A stretch of 64,000 nt of DNA, taken from the NCBI RefSeq assembly GCF_009728735.1, contig NZ_CP024637.1, positions 260,119-324,118 of the forward strand. Direction: 5' to 3'. The translations under genes and the position numbers were made by a program. The DNA comes from Pantoea phytobeneficialis. GTDB taxonomy: Bacteria; Pseudomonadota; Gammaproteobacteria; Enterobacterales; Enterobacteriaceae. This document shows positions 54,078-64,000 of the stretch, one piece after another; positions within the stretch are counted from its first letter, which is position 1; every line of letters starts with the position of its first letter. Below the pieces are notes generated by a model. The model ran no database searches and was not told the origin of the DNA. It saw only the letters and a list, made by a program, of their open reading frames with translations.

Positions 54078-55610
54078 TTAATCGAATTTCATCCGCACGG
54101 CTTTCAGGTTAATCACCGCCAGTGCGCCCACCAGCAGGAAGATCAGGGTGGCTATCGCCGCCGCCAGACCAAAGTCCTGACCGCCGCCGCCTTCAAAGGC
54201 GATACGCCAGGTGTAGTTAACCAGCAGGTCGGTGTAACCCGCCGGGGTGGTGGTGCCAAGCCGGTCGGGGCCACCATTGGTCAACAATTGCACCAGCACG
54301 AAGTTATTAAAGTTAAAGGCAAAGCTGGCGATCATGAGCGGCATCAACGGCTTCAGTAACAACGGCAGGGTGATCAAAAAGAAATTCTGCAACGGCCCGG
54401 CCCCGTCCATCGCTGAGGCTTCATAAAGATCGTCCGGGATCGCTTTTAACAGCCCCATGCACAAGATCATCATGTAGGGATAGCCCAGCCAGGTATTGAC
54501 GATCACCAGCATGGCGCGCGCCAGCGTCGGATCGCTGAACCACGCAGGTTGAAAGCCAAACAGCGTCTTCAGCATCACGTTGATTTCGCCGAAGCTCTGA
54601 TTAAACAATCCTTTAAAGATCAGGATCGAGATAAATGCCGGAACGGCATACGGCAGGATCAACATCACGCGGTAGACCGCTTTGCCGCGCAACGCTTCCC
54701 ACTGCACCAGGCAGGCCAGCACCATCCCCACGGCGACCGTGAGCACCACGGTCAGCAGCGAAAAGATCAACGTCCAGCCGAAGATCGCCAGGAATGGTTT
54801 TTGGATCCCTTCATCGGTAAAGACGCGGATAAAGTTTTTCCAGCCGGTATTTACCGTAAACCCGGGACTGAGTTTCTCGCTGCCCCAGCTACCGTCGGCA
54901 TTGACGCTCTGATAAAAACCGCTCAGCCCGTTGGCGCGATAGAACACGCCGCTTTGTTGGTTTTTCAACCGCCCATCATCACTCAGCAGATAAAGCGGGC
55001 GTGTACCGGAAAACTGGCGCAGGGAACTCATCACCAGTTGACGTCCATCCGGCAGTTCCGCATGGATTTGACTGAGCGCCTGACGATGGGTGGTGATAAC
55101 ACGCAAATTGGCACGTTCACCGGCAGGCGGCGTGGCGACCGTGAGTTTCAGTGACTGTTCACCCCCGAAGGCAAACGGCGCTGAAACGTAGGTTTGGCCG
55201 CTATCGGCCTCGGTCAGTACCAGCTGCCAGCGGTCACCTGCTGCAATCAGGTTGAAATTTAACCCAGCACCGTCCTGATACTGGCGACTCAGCAACACCT
55301 GCTGCGCACGTTCCAGCGTCAGTTGGTTGGTGCTGCTGTAGTTGGTAAACGCAATGGCGACGGTACAAACCAGCGGGAACAGCACAAACAAACCCATCCC
55401 GGCGATACCGGGATAAACGTAGCGCCAGGCATACGCACGGCGGTTGGCATAGATCCAGATACCAAGCGCACTGATAACCAGCGAAATCAGGGCAAACAGA
55501 TATTCACCCTGGATATACATCAGCACCAACAGGTAGCCGACCAGCAGACAGCAGATCCCGACGAGAAGGCCCTTCAGCAACGTGCTTCCCGTTTGCGGTT
55601 TTCCTGACAT
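54078..55610 (-). CDS. malF: Maltose ABC transporter permease MalF
   Basis: The 510-residue permease has eight helices. The large periplasmic P2 domain characteristic of enteric MalF lies at ~95-275 (STNQLTLERAQQVLLSRQYQ at its start), and the EAA loop is YEASAMDGAGPLQNFFLITL. It forms the translocation pathway with MalG. Confidence 0.97.
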   Translation of the reverse strand: MSGKPQTGSTLLKGLLVGICCLLVGYLLVLMYIQGEYLFALISLVISALGIWIYANRRAYAWRYVYPGIAGMGLFVLFPLVCTVAIAFTNYSSTNQLTLERAQQVLLSRQYQDGAGLNFNLIAAGDRWQLVLTEADSGQTYVSAPFAFGGEQSLKLTVATPPAGERANLRVITTHRQALSQIHAELPDGRQLVMSSLRQFSGTRPLYLLSDDGRLKNQQSGVFYRANGLSGFYQSVNADGSWGSEKLSPGFTVNTGWKNFIRVFTDEGIQKPFLAIFGWTLIFSLLTVVLTVAVGMVLACLVQWEALRGKAVYRVMLILPYAVPAFISILIFKGLFNQSFGEINVMLKTLFGFQPAWFSDPTLARAMLVIVNTWLGYPYMMILCMGLLKAIPDDLYEASAMDGAGPLQNFFLITLPLLLKPLMPLMIASFAFNFNNFVLVQLLTNGGPDRLGTTTPAGYTDLLVNYTWRIAFEGGGGQDFGLAAAIATLIFLLVGALAVINLKAVRMKFD

Positions 55611-55670
55611 GATCCGGTTTTCCTTAACAGCCAGTGACGAGCCGGATTGCTCCGGCCCGGCGAGTGGAAA

Positions 55671-56855
55671 TTACTTATTCAGACGTGCTTTGGCATCTTT
55701 CAACGCGGCATCAACCGTCTGACGGCCGCTCAGGGCGTTAAGCGTGGCGGTGCGCATCGCGTACCAGAAGGCCGCCATCTGCGGGATGTTCGGCATAATG
55801 TCGCCGTTCTGGGCGTTACTCATGGTGGCGGCAATACGCGGATCTTTCTCGAGCTGCTGCTGGAAGGATTTGAGCGCCACGGCACCCAGCGGCTTGTCTT
55901 TATTCACCGCCTCCAGTCCGGTATCGGTCAGCAGATAGTTTTCGAGAAACTCTTTCGCCAGCTCTTTATTCGGGCTGGCAGCATTGATCCCGGCACTCAA
56001 CACGCCGACAAAGGCTTTCGACGGCTTGCCATTCAGTGTCGGCAGCAGGGTGACGCCATATTTGATGCCGCTTTTGTCAATATTGCTCCATGCCCAGGGA
56101 CCGTTAATGGTCATGGCGGTCTGGCCCTTGTTAAACGCCGCTTCCGCGATGGAGTAGTCGGTATCGGCATTGAGGGTTTTGGCTTTGACCTGATCCACCA
56201 GGAACTGCAAACCGGCTTTTGCCCCGGCGTTATCGACACCCACGTCTTTCACGTTGTAATGGCCGTCGGCGTATTTAAAGGCGTAGGCACCGCCTGCCGC
56301 CAGCAGCGGCCAGGTGAAGTAGGGTTCCTGGAGGTTGAACATCAGGGCGCTTTTGCCTTGTTTACGCATTTGCTTGTCGAGCGCGGCGATCTCTTCCCAG
56401 GTTTTGGGCGGGGAGGGCAATAAATCCTTGTTATAAATCAGCGACAGGGCTTCAACTGAAATTGGGTAACCGATCAACTTACCATTGAAACGCACCGCGT
56501 CCCAGGTGAACGGGAAGAGTTTTTCCTGAAAATTTTTATCCGGGGTGATTTCCGCCAGCAGGCCCGATTCGGCATAACCGCCAAACCGGTCGTGCGCCCA
56601 GAAGATGATATCCGGGCCGTCACCGGTCGCCGCCACCTGCGGGTATTTCTCTTCCATTTTGTCCGGGTGTTCCACCGTCACCTTGATGCCGGTCTCCTGC
56701 TCAAACTTTTTCCCCACCTCAGCCAGGCCGTTATAGCCTTTATCGCCGTTGATCCAGATGACCAGTTTTCCTTCTTCGATTTTTGCCATCGCGGTTGCCG
56801 AAAATAAAACGGCAGAAAGGGCTGATAAGGCGAGAATGCGTGCGCCGGTTTTCAT
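55671..56855 (-). CDS. malE: Periplasmic maltose/maltodextrin-binding protein
   Basis: The 394-residue protein has a Sec signal peptide ([20 protein letters not shown], cleavage after AMA before [10 protein letters not shown]). The mature sequence ([20 protein letters not shown]) is very close to E. coli MalE. I chose ATG 56855, eight bases after GGAG; the upstream ATG at 56861 lies only two bases from that SD. It is the first gene of malEFG, divergent from malK. Confidence 0.96.
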   Translation of the reverse strand: MKTGARILALSALSAVLFSATAMAKIEEGKLVIWINGDKGYNGLAEVGKKFEQETGIKVTVEHPDKMEEKYPQVAATGDGPDIIFWAHDRFGGYAESGLLAEITPDKNFQEKLFPFTWDAVRFNGKLIGYPISVEALSLIYNKDLLPSPPKTWEEIAALDKQMRKQGKSALMFNLQEPYFTWPLLAAGGAYAFKYADGHYNVKDVGVDNAGAKAGLQFLVDQVKAKTLNADTDYSIAEAAFNKGQTAMTINGPWAWSNIDKSGIKYGVTLLPTLNGKPSKAFVGVLSAGINAASPNKELAKEFLENYLLTDTGLEAVNKDKPLGAVALKSFQQQLEKDPRIAATMSNAQNGDIMPNIPQMAAFWYAMRTATLNALSGRQTVDAALKDAKARLNK

Positions 56856-56933
56856 CGTCATAACTCCATCCTGTTAGCGGTAACGAAAATTTCTGTTGTC
56901 GCCACATTGTGTGGATTCAGGTTGCGTTCTCAT

Positions 56934-57111
56934 CCTCCTCCCCTCTACGCCCGTCGCGCGTCCAATGTGATCGCCGTTGCAAAACTGCCCGGTTATCACG
57001 GTCTGGCGCACAAAAATGGCGCTGTCAGTTTGTATTGCCGATCACAAAAATGCCTGGCGGCCCCGTCACCCCTGACTGTCAGCCATGATCTCCTCCTCCC
57101 GTCTCCTCCCC
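56934..57111. promoter_or_regulatory. MalT and CRP sites between malE and malK
   Basis: On the minus strand GGGGAGGAGG (56943-56934) is a perfect MalT box (consensus GGGGAKGAGG), and two near-matches occur at 57101-57092 and 57111-57102. Likely CRP half-sites are TGTGATCGCCGTTGCA (56966-56981) and TGTATTGCCGATCACA (57031-57046), each 8 of 10 on the consensus arms. This is the shared MalT/CRP-activated control region of the divergent operons. Confidence 0.75.
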
Positions 57112-57225
57112 CATAAATCCGCCCGGTGTGGAGGATGTTACCGGCGTCAGCCTTGCCCATAGTGGTCGCCGGAGTCTGCCCGCCGTGATACGGGCAAGGA
57201 TTAGCAAGCTGAGAGGAAAAGCATC

Positions 57226-59680
<2,455 letters not shown>

Positions 59681-59764
59681 TTCGCTAGTTTATCGATCGT
59701 TTATTCGGCAGCGGCGGCCATTGCCTGGTTCCGTCGCTGCTGATCTGCTCATAAGGCCAAAACA

Positions 59765-60682
59765 ATGAAAATGACAAAAACACTGGCGGCGCTCTGCCTG
59801 AGTGCTGCGCTGCTGGCGGGGCAAAGTCTGCCAGCCTATGCCGATATCACCCTCGTACCCCAGGATCTCTCTGCGGCACCGACATTCCCAACCGCCAGCC
59901 TGCAACAATTGAGCTGGCTCCCGGTAGATGCTTCGCGCACTCAGGTCAGCAAATTGTCGAACAGCGCTATCCCGACCGGTGCCGCCGGGGTAACGGGCGC
60001 AGTGGCAGCCTATAGCCTGCCTGCCAATATCGGTGAACTGAACGTCACTTTAACCAGCGAGGTGGAAAACAATCAGGTGTTCGCACCGAACGTTCTGGTG
60101 CTGGATGAAAACCTGCGTCCCGCTGCCTGGTTTCCGAGTAAGTTCTTTACCTATCAGCAACCGGGTGTGATGACACCGGATCGACTGGAAGGGTTGATGA
60201 GGCTGACGCCGGTGCCCGGCCAGCGCAAGATTTACTTGCTGGTGTTTACTACCGAGCAGGATCTGACGCAAACCACCACATTGCTGGACCCGGCCAAGGC
60301 GTATGCCAAAGGCACCAGCAACGCGATACCTGATATTCCTGATCCGATCGCGCGCCACACCGGCACCGGTACGCTGAAGCTGAAAGTCAAAACCAGTTCT
60401 GGCTCGTCAATCCTGGTGGGGCCGTTATTTGGTTCGTCCGGCCCGGCACCGGTGATGGTCGGCAGTACCCAGGCGGCAACGCCGGCCGTCGTGACAACGT
60501 CACCTGCACCGAAAAGCGCGCCGATTATGAATGACACCGAGAGCTACTTTAATCAGAACATCCGCCAGGCGGTTGAGCAGGGCAACATTGATAAAGCGCT
60601 CAAACTGCTGGATGAGGCCGAACGGCTGGGATCAACCACCGCACGGCCAACGTTTATCAGCAGTGTTAAAGGCAAGGGGTGA
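59765..60682 (+). CDS. malM: Maltose regulon periplasmic protein MalM
   Basis: The 305-residue protein has a Sec signal peptide (MKMTKTLAALCLSAALLAGQ, cleavage near AYA) and the conserved MalM blocks LPANIGELNVTLTSEVENN and NVLVLDENLRPAAWFPSKFF. Its function is unknown. It is always last in the malK-lamB-malM operon, as here. Confidence 0.93.
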   Translation: MKMTKTLAALCLSAALLAGQSLPAYADITLVPQDLSAAPTFPTASLQQLSWLPVDASRTQVSKLSNSAIPTGAAGVTGAVAAYSLPANIGELNVTLTSEVENNQVFAPNVLVLDENLRPAAWFPSKFFTYQQPGVMTPDRLEGLMRLTPVPGQRKIYLLVFTTEQDLTQTTTLLDPAKAYAKGTSNAIPDIPDPIARHTGTGTLKLKVKTSSGSSILVGPLFGSSGPAPVMVGSTQAATPAVVTTSPAPKSAPIMNDTESYFNQNIRQAVEQGNIDKALKLLDEAERLGSTTARPTFISSVKGKG

Positions 60683-60714
60683 TGTTACCCCGGCAGTGCT
60701 GAGTTGCCCCACCT

Positions 60715-60738
60715 GGTGCGCTACGGCGCACCTTTTTT
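60715..60738 (+). terminator. malM terminator
   Basis: Stem ggtgcg / cgcacc around ctacgg, followed by six T, 33 bp after the malM stop codon. Confidence 0.9.
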
Positions 60739-60750
60739 ATGCGTGCAATA

Positions 60751-60808
60751 ATCGCGTGATAAATCACGCCGCTACGGAACGGCCCGTAGTGGCGCGATTT
60801 ATCGCGCA
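60751..60808. repeat. REP-like palindrome, copy 9 (inverted pair)
   Basis: cgcgtgataaatcacgccgc and gtagtggcgcgatttatcgc: two inverted copies between the convergent malM and malQ genes. Compensatory changes keep the first stem paired. Confidence 0.8.
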
Positions 60809-60810
60809 AA

Positions 60811-62841
60811 CTAACTGATCTGCCGCCGCTGGTGGATATCCGCCAGCAAAGCATTGACATGCGCATCGCGAAACAGCGTTTCCAGCGTGACGCGCAATTT
60901 ACGCCGCCAGTTGGGATACTGATCAGTGGTGCCCGGTATATTCACCGGTGCGGCCATATCCAGCCAGTCCTCGGGTTGCAGTCCAAGCAATGCGCTGCTG
61001 CTGTCGGCCAGAAAGCCGTGCATTGCATGGTTCAGCGTGGTGTTCATCACGGTCTGACGGATAAATTTCGCCAGGTAGCCAGTGCGGCGCAGGCTGCGCA
61101 CCAGCGCCTGTTTAGCCGCCCGCCGCTGTTGATGCAACCCGGCGAGGATAATTTTGTCAGGATACAGTCCCAATTTGCTGCCGGTCGTCAGGTCATCACT
61201 TTGCCACCAGCCACGCAGCGTCGGCATATCATGGGTGGTGGCAACTGCCATCGCCTGACGCAACCATTGGCGCGGTGGGCGGAAACCCGTTGCCGAGGTT
61301 TGCTCAAAATAAAGCACTTTGTAGGAATACACCCCGGCGTCACGCAGTTTGCCAATAATCGCGTCCGGCACGGTTCCCAAATCTTCGCCAATCACCATAC
61401 AGCGATGACGCTGGCTCTCCAGCGCCAGGATGGCCAGCAGGTCGTCAATCGGATAGTGGACATAGGCACCCTGGGCCGCGTTGCCGTCGCGCGGGATCCA
61501 CCACAGACGCAGCAGCGCCATCACATGATCAATGCGCAATGCCCCGCAGTCGCGCATATTCGCCCGCAGCAGGGTAATCCAGGGTTGATAGGCTCGCGCC
61601 TGCATTACTTGCGGGTCCATCGGCGGCAATCCCCAATTCTGACCAAGCGGGCCAAGAATATCCGGCGGAGCGCCAACGCTGGCTTGTAAACAATACAGAT
61701 GGCGATCGCCCCAGGTTTCCGCGCCACCTTGTGCCACCCCCACCGCCAGGTCACGGTATAACCCGATTGGCATTTGCTGTTGCTGGCACACCTCCCAGCA
61801 GGCGGCAAACTGGCGGGCGGCCAGCCACTGAAGCCACAGGTAAAAATTCACCTCATCGCTGTGTTCAATACGAAAGGCGCGTACCGCTGCGCTGTCAGGA
61901 TGCTGCCAGACCTGCGGCCACACCTGCCAACCATAATTGCCCTCGTCCTGCGCCAGCAACGCCGCATGTAGCGCATCAAACACCCCCTGAAGTTGCAAAC
62001 TTTCACCGCCGGCGGTGACGAAGGCTTCAAAGGCATTGACGTCGGGATCGGCCAGGTCGCGCTGGCAGAAATGTGCCCAGGCGAGACGCAGCGCGGTCAG
62101 TTTGAGTTGCGTTACGGCACGATAATCCACCCAGTCGCAGGCACGCACGTCCTGCCATATCTGCCGCGTCGCGGGGGATTGCCACCAGCTTTGTGCATCC
62201 TCGCTCCGGATAAAATCGTCCACCGCATTCACATCGATATAAATAACATTTAACCAGCGGCGTGATGAGGGGCTGTAAGGGCTGGCGCTCTCCGGCATCC
62301 CCGGAAACAGGGCGTGCAGGGGATTCAGACCAATGAAGGCACCGCCACGCTGCGCCACTTGCTGAAGCATCAGTTTCAAATCGCCAAAGTCACCGATGCC
62401 CCAGTTATGCTCTGATCTCAGAGTATAGAGCTGGACGCAGGCTCCCCACAGCGATTCACCGTTCAGCAGTTCGCCCGGCTCATAACAACGTGACGGTGTC
62501 ACGATAATCTTGCAGCTAAAGCTGTTGCCGGCTGATGATAGCGTAAGCTGATGATATCCCTCTGGTAAAACGGGTAAACGTAGCGATTGGTCCGGGACGC
62601 ATTGTCCTGACCACTCATCGCCGCTTTCGCTTTGCAGCCGCCAGAGCGCCGGACCGGTCAGGGTTGGTGATAACTCCAGCGGCTGACCGTGCTGAAACAC
62701 CCTCACGGCGGGTAACGGCGCTCGCTCAGCAACAGCGGGTTGCATGGCCGCCAGCAGGCGCTGGCGGGTATCGGCGGAAATAGTTTGCGACTGGCCGTGG
62801 GCATCAATGTAATCCAGCGCGATGAGATTGTGTGGTTTCAT
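60811..62841 (-). CDS. malQ: 4-alpha-glucanotransferase (amylomaltase)
   Basis: The 676-residue GH77 enzyme transfers dextrin units during maltose catabolism. Visible landmarks are WGIGDFGDLKLMLQQVAQRG, the active-site region ALRIDHVMALLRLWWIPRDG (nucleophile Asp), VIGEDLGTVPDAI (acid/base Glu) and TTHDMPTLRGWW. It is shorter than E. coli MalQ by about 18 residues. It follows malP by 8 bp. Confidence 0.96.
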   Translation of the reverse strand: MKPHNLIALDYIDAHGQSQTISADTRQRLLAAMQPAVAERAPLPAVRVFQHGQPLELSPTLTGPALWRLQSESGDEWSGQCVPDQSLRLPVLPEGYHQLTLSSAGNSFSCKIIVTPSRCYEPGELLNGESLWGACVQLYTLRSEHNWGIGDFGDLKLMLQQVAQRGGAFIGLNPLHALFPGMPESASPYSPSSRRWLNVIYIDVNAVDDFIRSEDAQSWWQSPATRQIWQDVRACDWVDYRAVTQLKLTALRLAWAHFCQRDLADPDVNAFEAFVTAGGESLQLQGVFDALHAALLAQDEGNYGWQVWPQVWQHPDSAAVRAFRIEHSDEVNFYLWLQWLAARQFAACWEVCQQQQMPIGLYRDLAVGVAQGGAETWGDRHLYCLQASVGAPPDILGPLGQNWGLPPMDPQVMQARAYQPWITLLRANMRDCGALRIDHVMALLRLWWIPRDGNAAQGAYVHYPIDDLLAILALESQRHRCMVIGEDLGTVPDAIIGKLRDAGVYSYKVLYFEQTSATGFRPPRQWLRQAMAVATTHDMPTLRGWWQSDDLTTGSKLGLYPDKIILAGLHQQRRAAKQALVRSLRRTGYLAKFIRQTVMNTTLNHAMHGFLADSSSALLGLQPEDWLDMAAPVNIPGTTDQYPNWRRKLRVTLETLFRDAHVNALLADIHQRRQIS

Positions 62842-62849
62842 CGGATTCC

Positions 62850-64000
62850 TCAGCGTTCCGCCTGCCAGATACGTTGCTGATAATCACGGATCGACCGATC
62901 GGAGCTGAACATGCCGCAACGCGCGGTATTCAGGATCGCGGCACGCGTCCAGCCTTCCTGATCGGCCCACAACGTTTCCGCCTGTTCCTGAGCCTTCAGG
63001 TAGTGACGGAAGTCAGCCAGCACCAGATATGGATCGCCGCCCTGCGCGTTAAGGCTGTGCAGCAATTCGGCAAAGGCGTGGGTATCGCCATCGCTAAAGG
63101 TGCCATCTTCCAGCGCCTTCAGCACCTGATCGAGCTGACGATCCTTCTTGCGCCACACGGCGGGAGCGTAACCCTGTGCTTTCAACGCGTTAACCTGTTC
63201 TACGGTGTGACCGAAGATAAAAATATTTTCGCTGCCAACCTGCTCCGCAATCTCGACATTTGCTCCGTCAAGCGTGCCGATGGTCAGAGCGCCGTTCAAC
63301 GCCAGCTTCATATTGCCGGTGCCGGACGCTTCTTTGCCGGCGGTGGAGATCTGCTCAGAAAGATCGGCGGCAGGGATCAGGCGCTCCGCCACCGAGATGT
63401 TGTAGTCGGGGATGAACACCACCTTTAACCGGTTACCGACACGCGGGTCGTGATTGATGACGTGCGCCACTTTGTTGATGGCGTAGATGATGTTTTTCGC
63501 CAGCGCATAGCCCGGTGCAGCTTTGGCACCAAACAACACCACACGCGGCGCGAGATTCGCCTGCGGATCGCTGACCAGCGTCTGCCACAACGCGATGATG
63601 TGCAGCAATGTCAGGTGTTGGCGTTTGTATTCATGCAGACGCTTAATCTGCACGTCAAACATCGCTTCAGGATTAATAGCGATGCCGGTGCGCGCCAGAA
63701 CCCAATGCGCCAGCTCAACTTTATTGTGTTGCTTGATGGCGCGATAGTGCGCGCGGAAGTCGGCATCATCGGCAAAGGCTTCAAGGCCCTGCAACGCATC
63801 CAGATTGTTGATCCAGGGTTGCGCTAAGGTGTCGCTGATAAGCCGCGCCAGTGCCGGGTTGCATTGATTAATCCAACGCCGGGGGGTGATACCGTTGGTG
63901 ACGTTATGGAATTTCTCCGGCCACAAGCTGTGATATTCAGGAAACAGATCCTGTACCACCAGTTGTGAATGCATCGCCGCGACGCCGTTCACTGCGAAGC
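62850..64000 (-). CDS. malP: Maltodextrin phosphorylase, C-terminal part (cut by window edge)
   Basis: The frame is open to the right edge (the sequence at the edge reads [13 protein letters not shown]), so roughly the last 380 residues of ~800 are present. The PLP-lysine region is [20 protein letters not shown], and [20 protein letters not shown] and [15 protein letters not shown] are typical of MalP. It releases glucose-1-phosphate from maltodextrins. It is the first gene of malPQ; its MalT-dependent promoter would be outside the window. Confidence 0.95.
   Translation of the reverse strand, partial: FAVNGVAAMHSQLVVQDLFPEYHSLWPEKFHNVTNGITPRRWINQCNPALARLISDTLAQPWINNLDALQGLEAFADDADFRAHYRAIKQHNKVELAHWVLARTGIAINPEAMFDVQIKRLHEYKRQHLTLLHIIALWQTLVSDPQANLAPRVVLFGAKAAPGYALAKNIIYAINKVAHVINHDPRVGNRLKVVFIPDYNISVAERLIPAADLSEQISTAGKEASGTGNMKLALNGALTIGTLDGANVEIAEQVGSENIFIFGHTVEQVNALKAQGYAPAVWRKKDRQLDQVLKALEDGTFSDGDTHAFAELLHSLNAQGGDPYLVLADFRHYLKAQEQAETLWADQEGWTRAAILNTARCGMFSSDRSIRDYQQRIWQAER

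Noticed and set aside
55647..56423. 258-residue reading frame opposite malE
   Set aside because: It is antisense to malE, which has clear homology; there is no SD and no recognisable domain.
60832..61689. 285-residue reading frame opposite malQ
   Set aside because: It lies fully inside malQ on the other strand; a long frame is expected there from GC-rich codon bias.

Overview
The window looks like chromosomal DNA of a gamma-proteobacterium of the order Enterobacterales. An Erwiniaceae member, most likely Pantoea or a close relative, is favoured. The reasons are the enteric maltose regulon (malGFE / malK-lamB-malM / malQP), a canonical arnBCADTEF operon, rluF, a dat-ddc pair, and many intergenic copies of a short palindrome (gtagcggcgcga-ttta-tcgcgccgctac type). 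The genus is an inference; no rRNA or other marker gene is present. I saw no tRNA, rRNA or CRISPR array.

Layout. 1-0.7 kb: the end of an IS110-type transposase beside a broken Fic gene. 0.9-6.5 kb: an OafA-like acyltransferase, an unlisted 34-residue membrane protein, and a three-gene operon (2-hydroxyacid dehydrogenase, RraA-like aldolase, MFS carrier). 7-12 kb: a membrane-bound flavin dehydrogenase operon (DoxX, HbpS-like, Tat small subunit, GMC large subunit, triheme cytochrome c, second HbpS-like). 12-27 kb: YefM-YoeB, a chemoreceptor with a flagellar sigma-28 promoter, and many single genes and regulator/target pairs. 27-31 kb: ddc/dat (1,3-diaminopropane synthesis) and an orphan prepilin peptidase. 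32-39.4 kb: the arn lipid A modification operon. 39.4-43.4 kb: a DauR-like regulator, two PLP enzymes that look like hydroxyaspartate dehydratases, and an FMN hydroxyacid oxidase. 43.6-51.4 kb: an unusual gene cluster with a double-HTH GntR regulator. 51.5-53.1 kb: HipBA. 53.2-64 kb: the maltose regulon, with malP running off the right edge.

The best candidate for an undescribed system is the 43.6-51.4 kb cluster. It comprises a PuuE-like polysaccharide-deacetylase-fold hydrolase, an MFS carrier, two SDR dehydrogenases, a small MCGVCG protein, a CobW-type GTPase, and a PotD-like binding protein with neither signal peptide nor permease. The divergent control region holds a close match to an NtrC site (44719-44735) and a GG-N10-GC sigma-54 promoter (44909-44924). 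Together these suggest a nitrogen-limitation-induced catabolic operon for a still unknown, perhaps cyclic amide/imide or ureide, substrate. That function is inferred, not shown.
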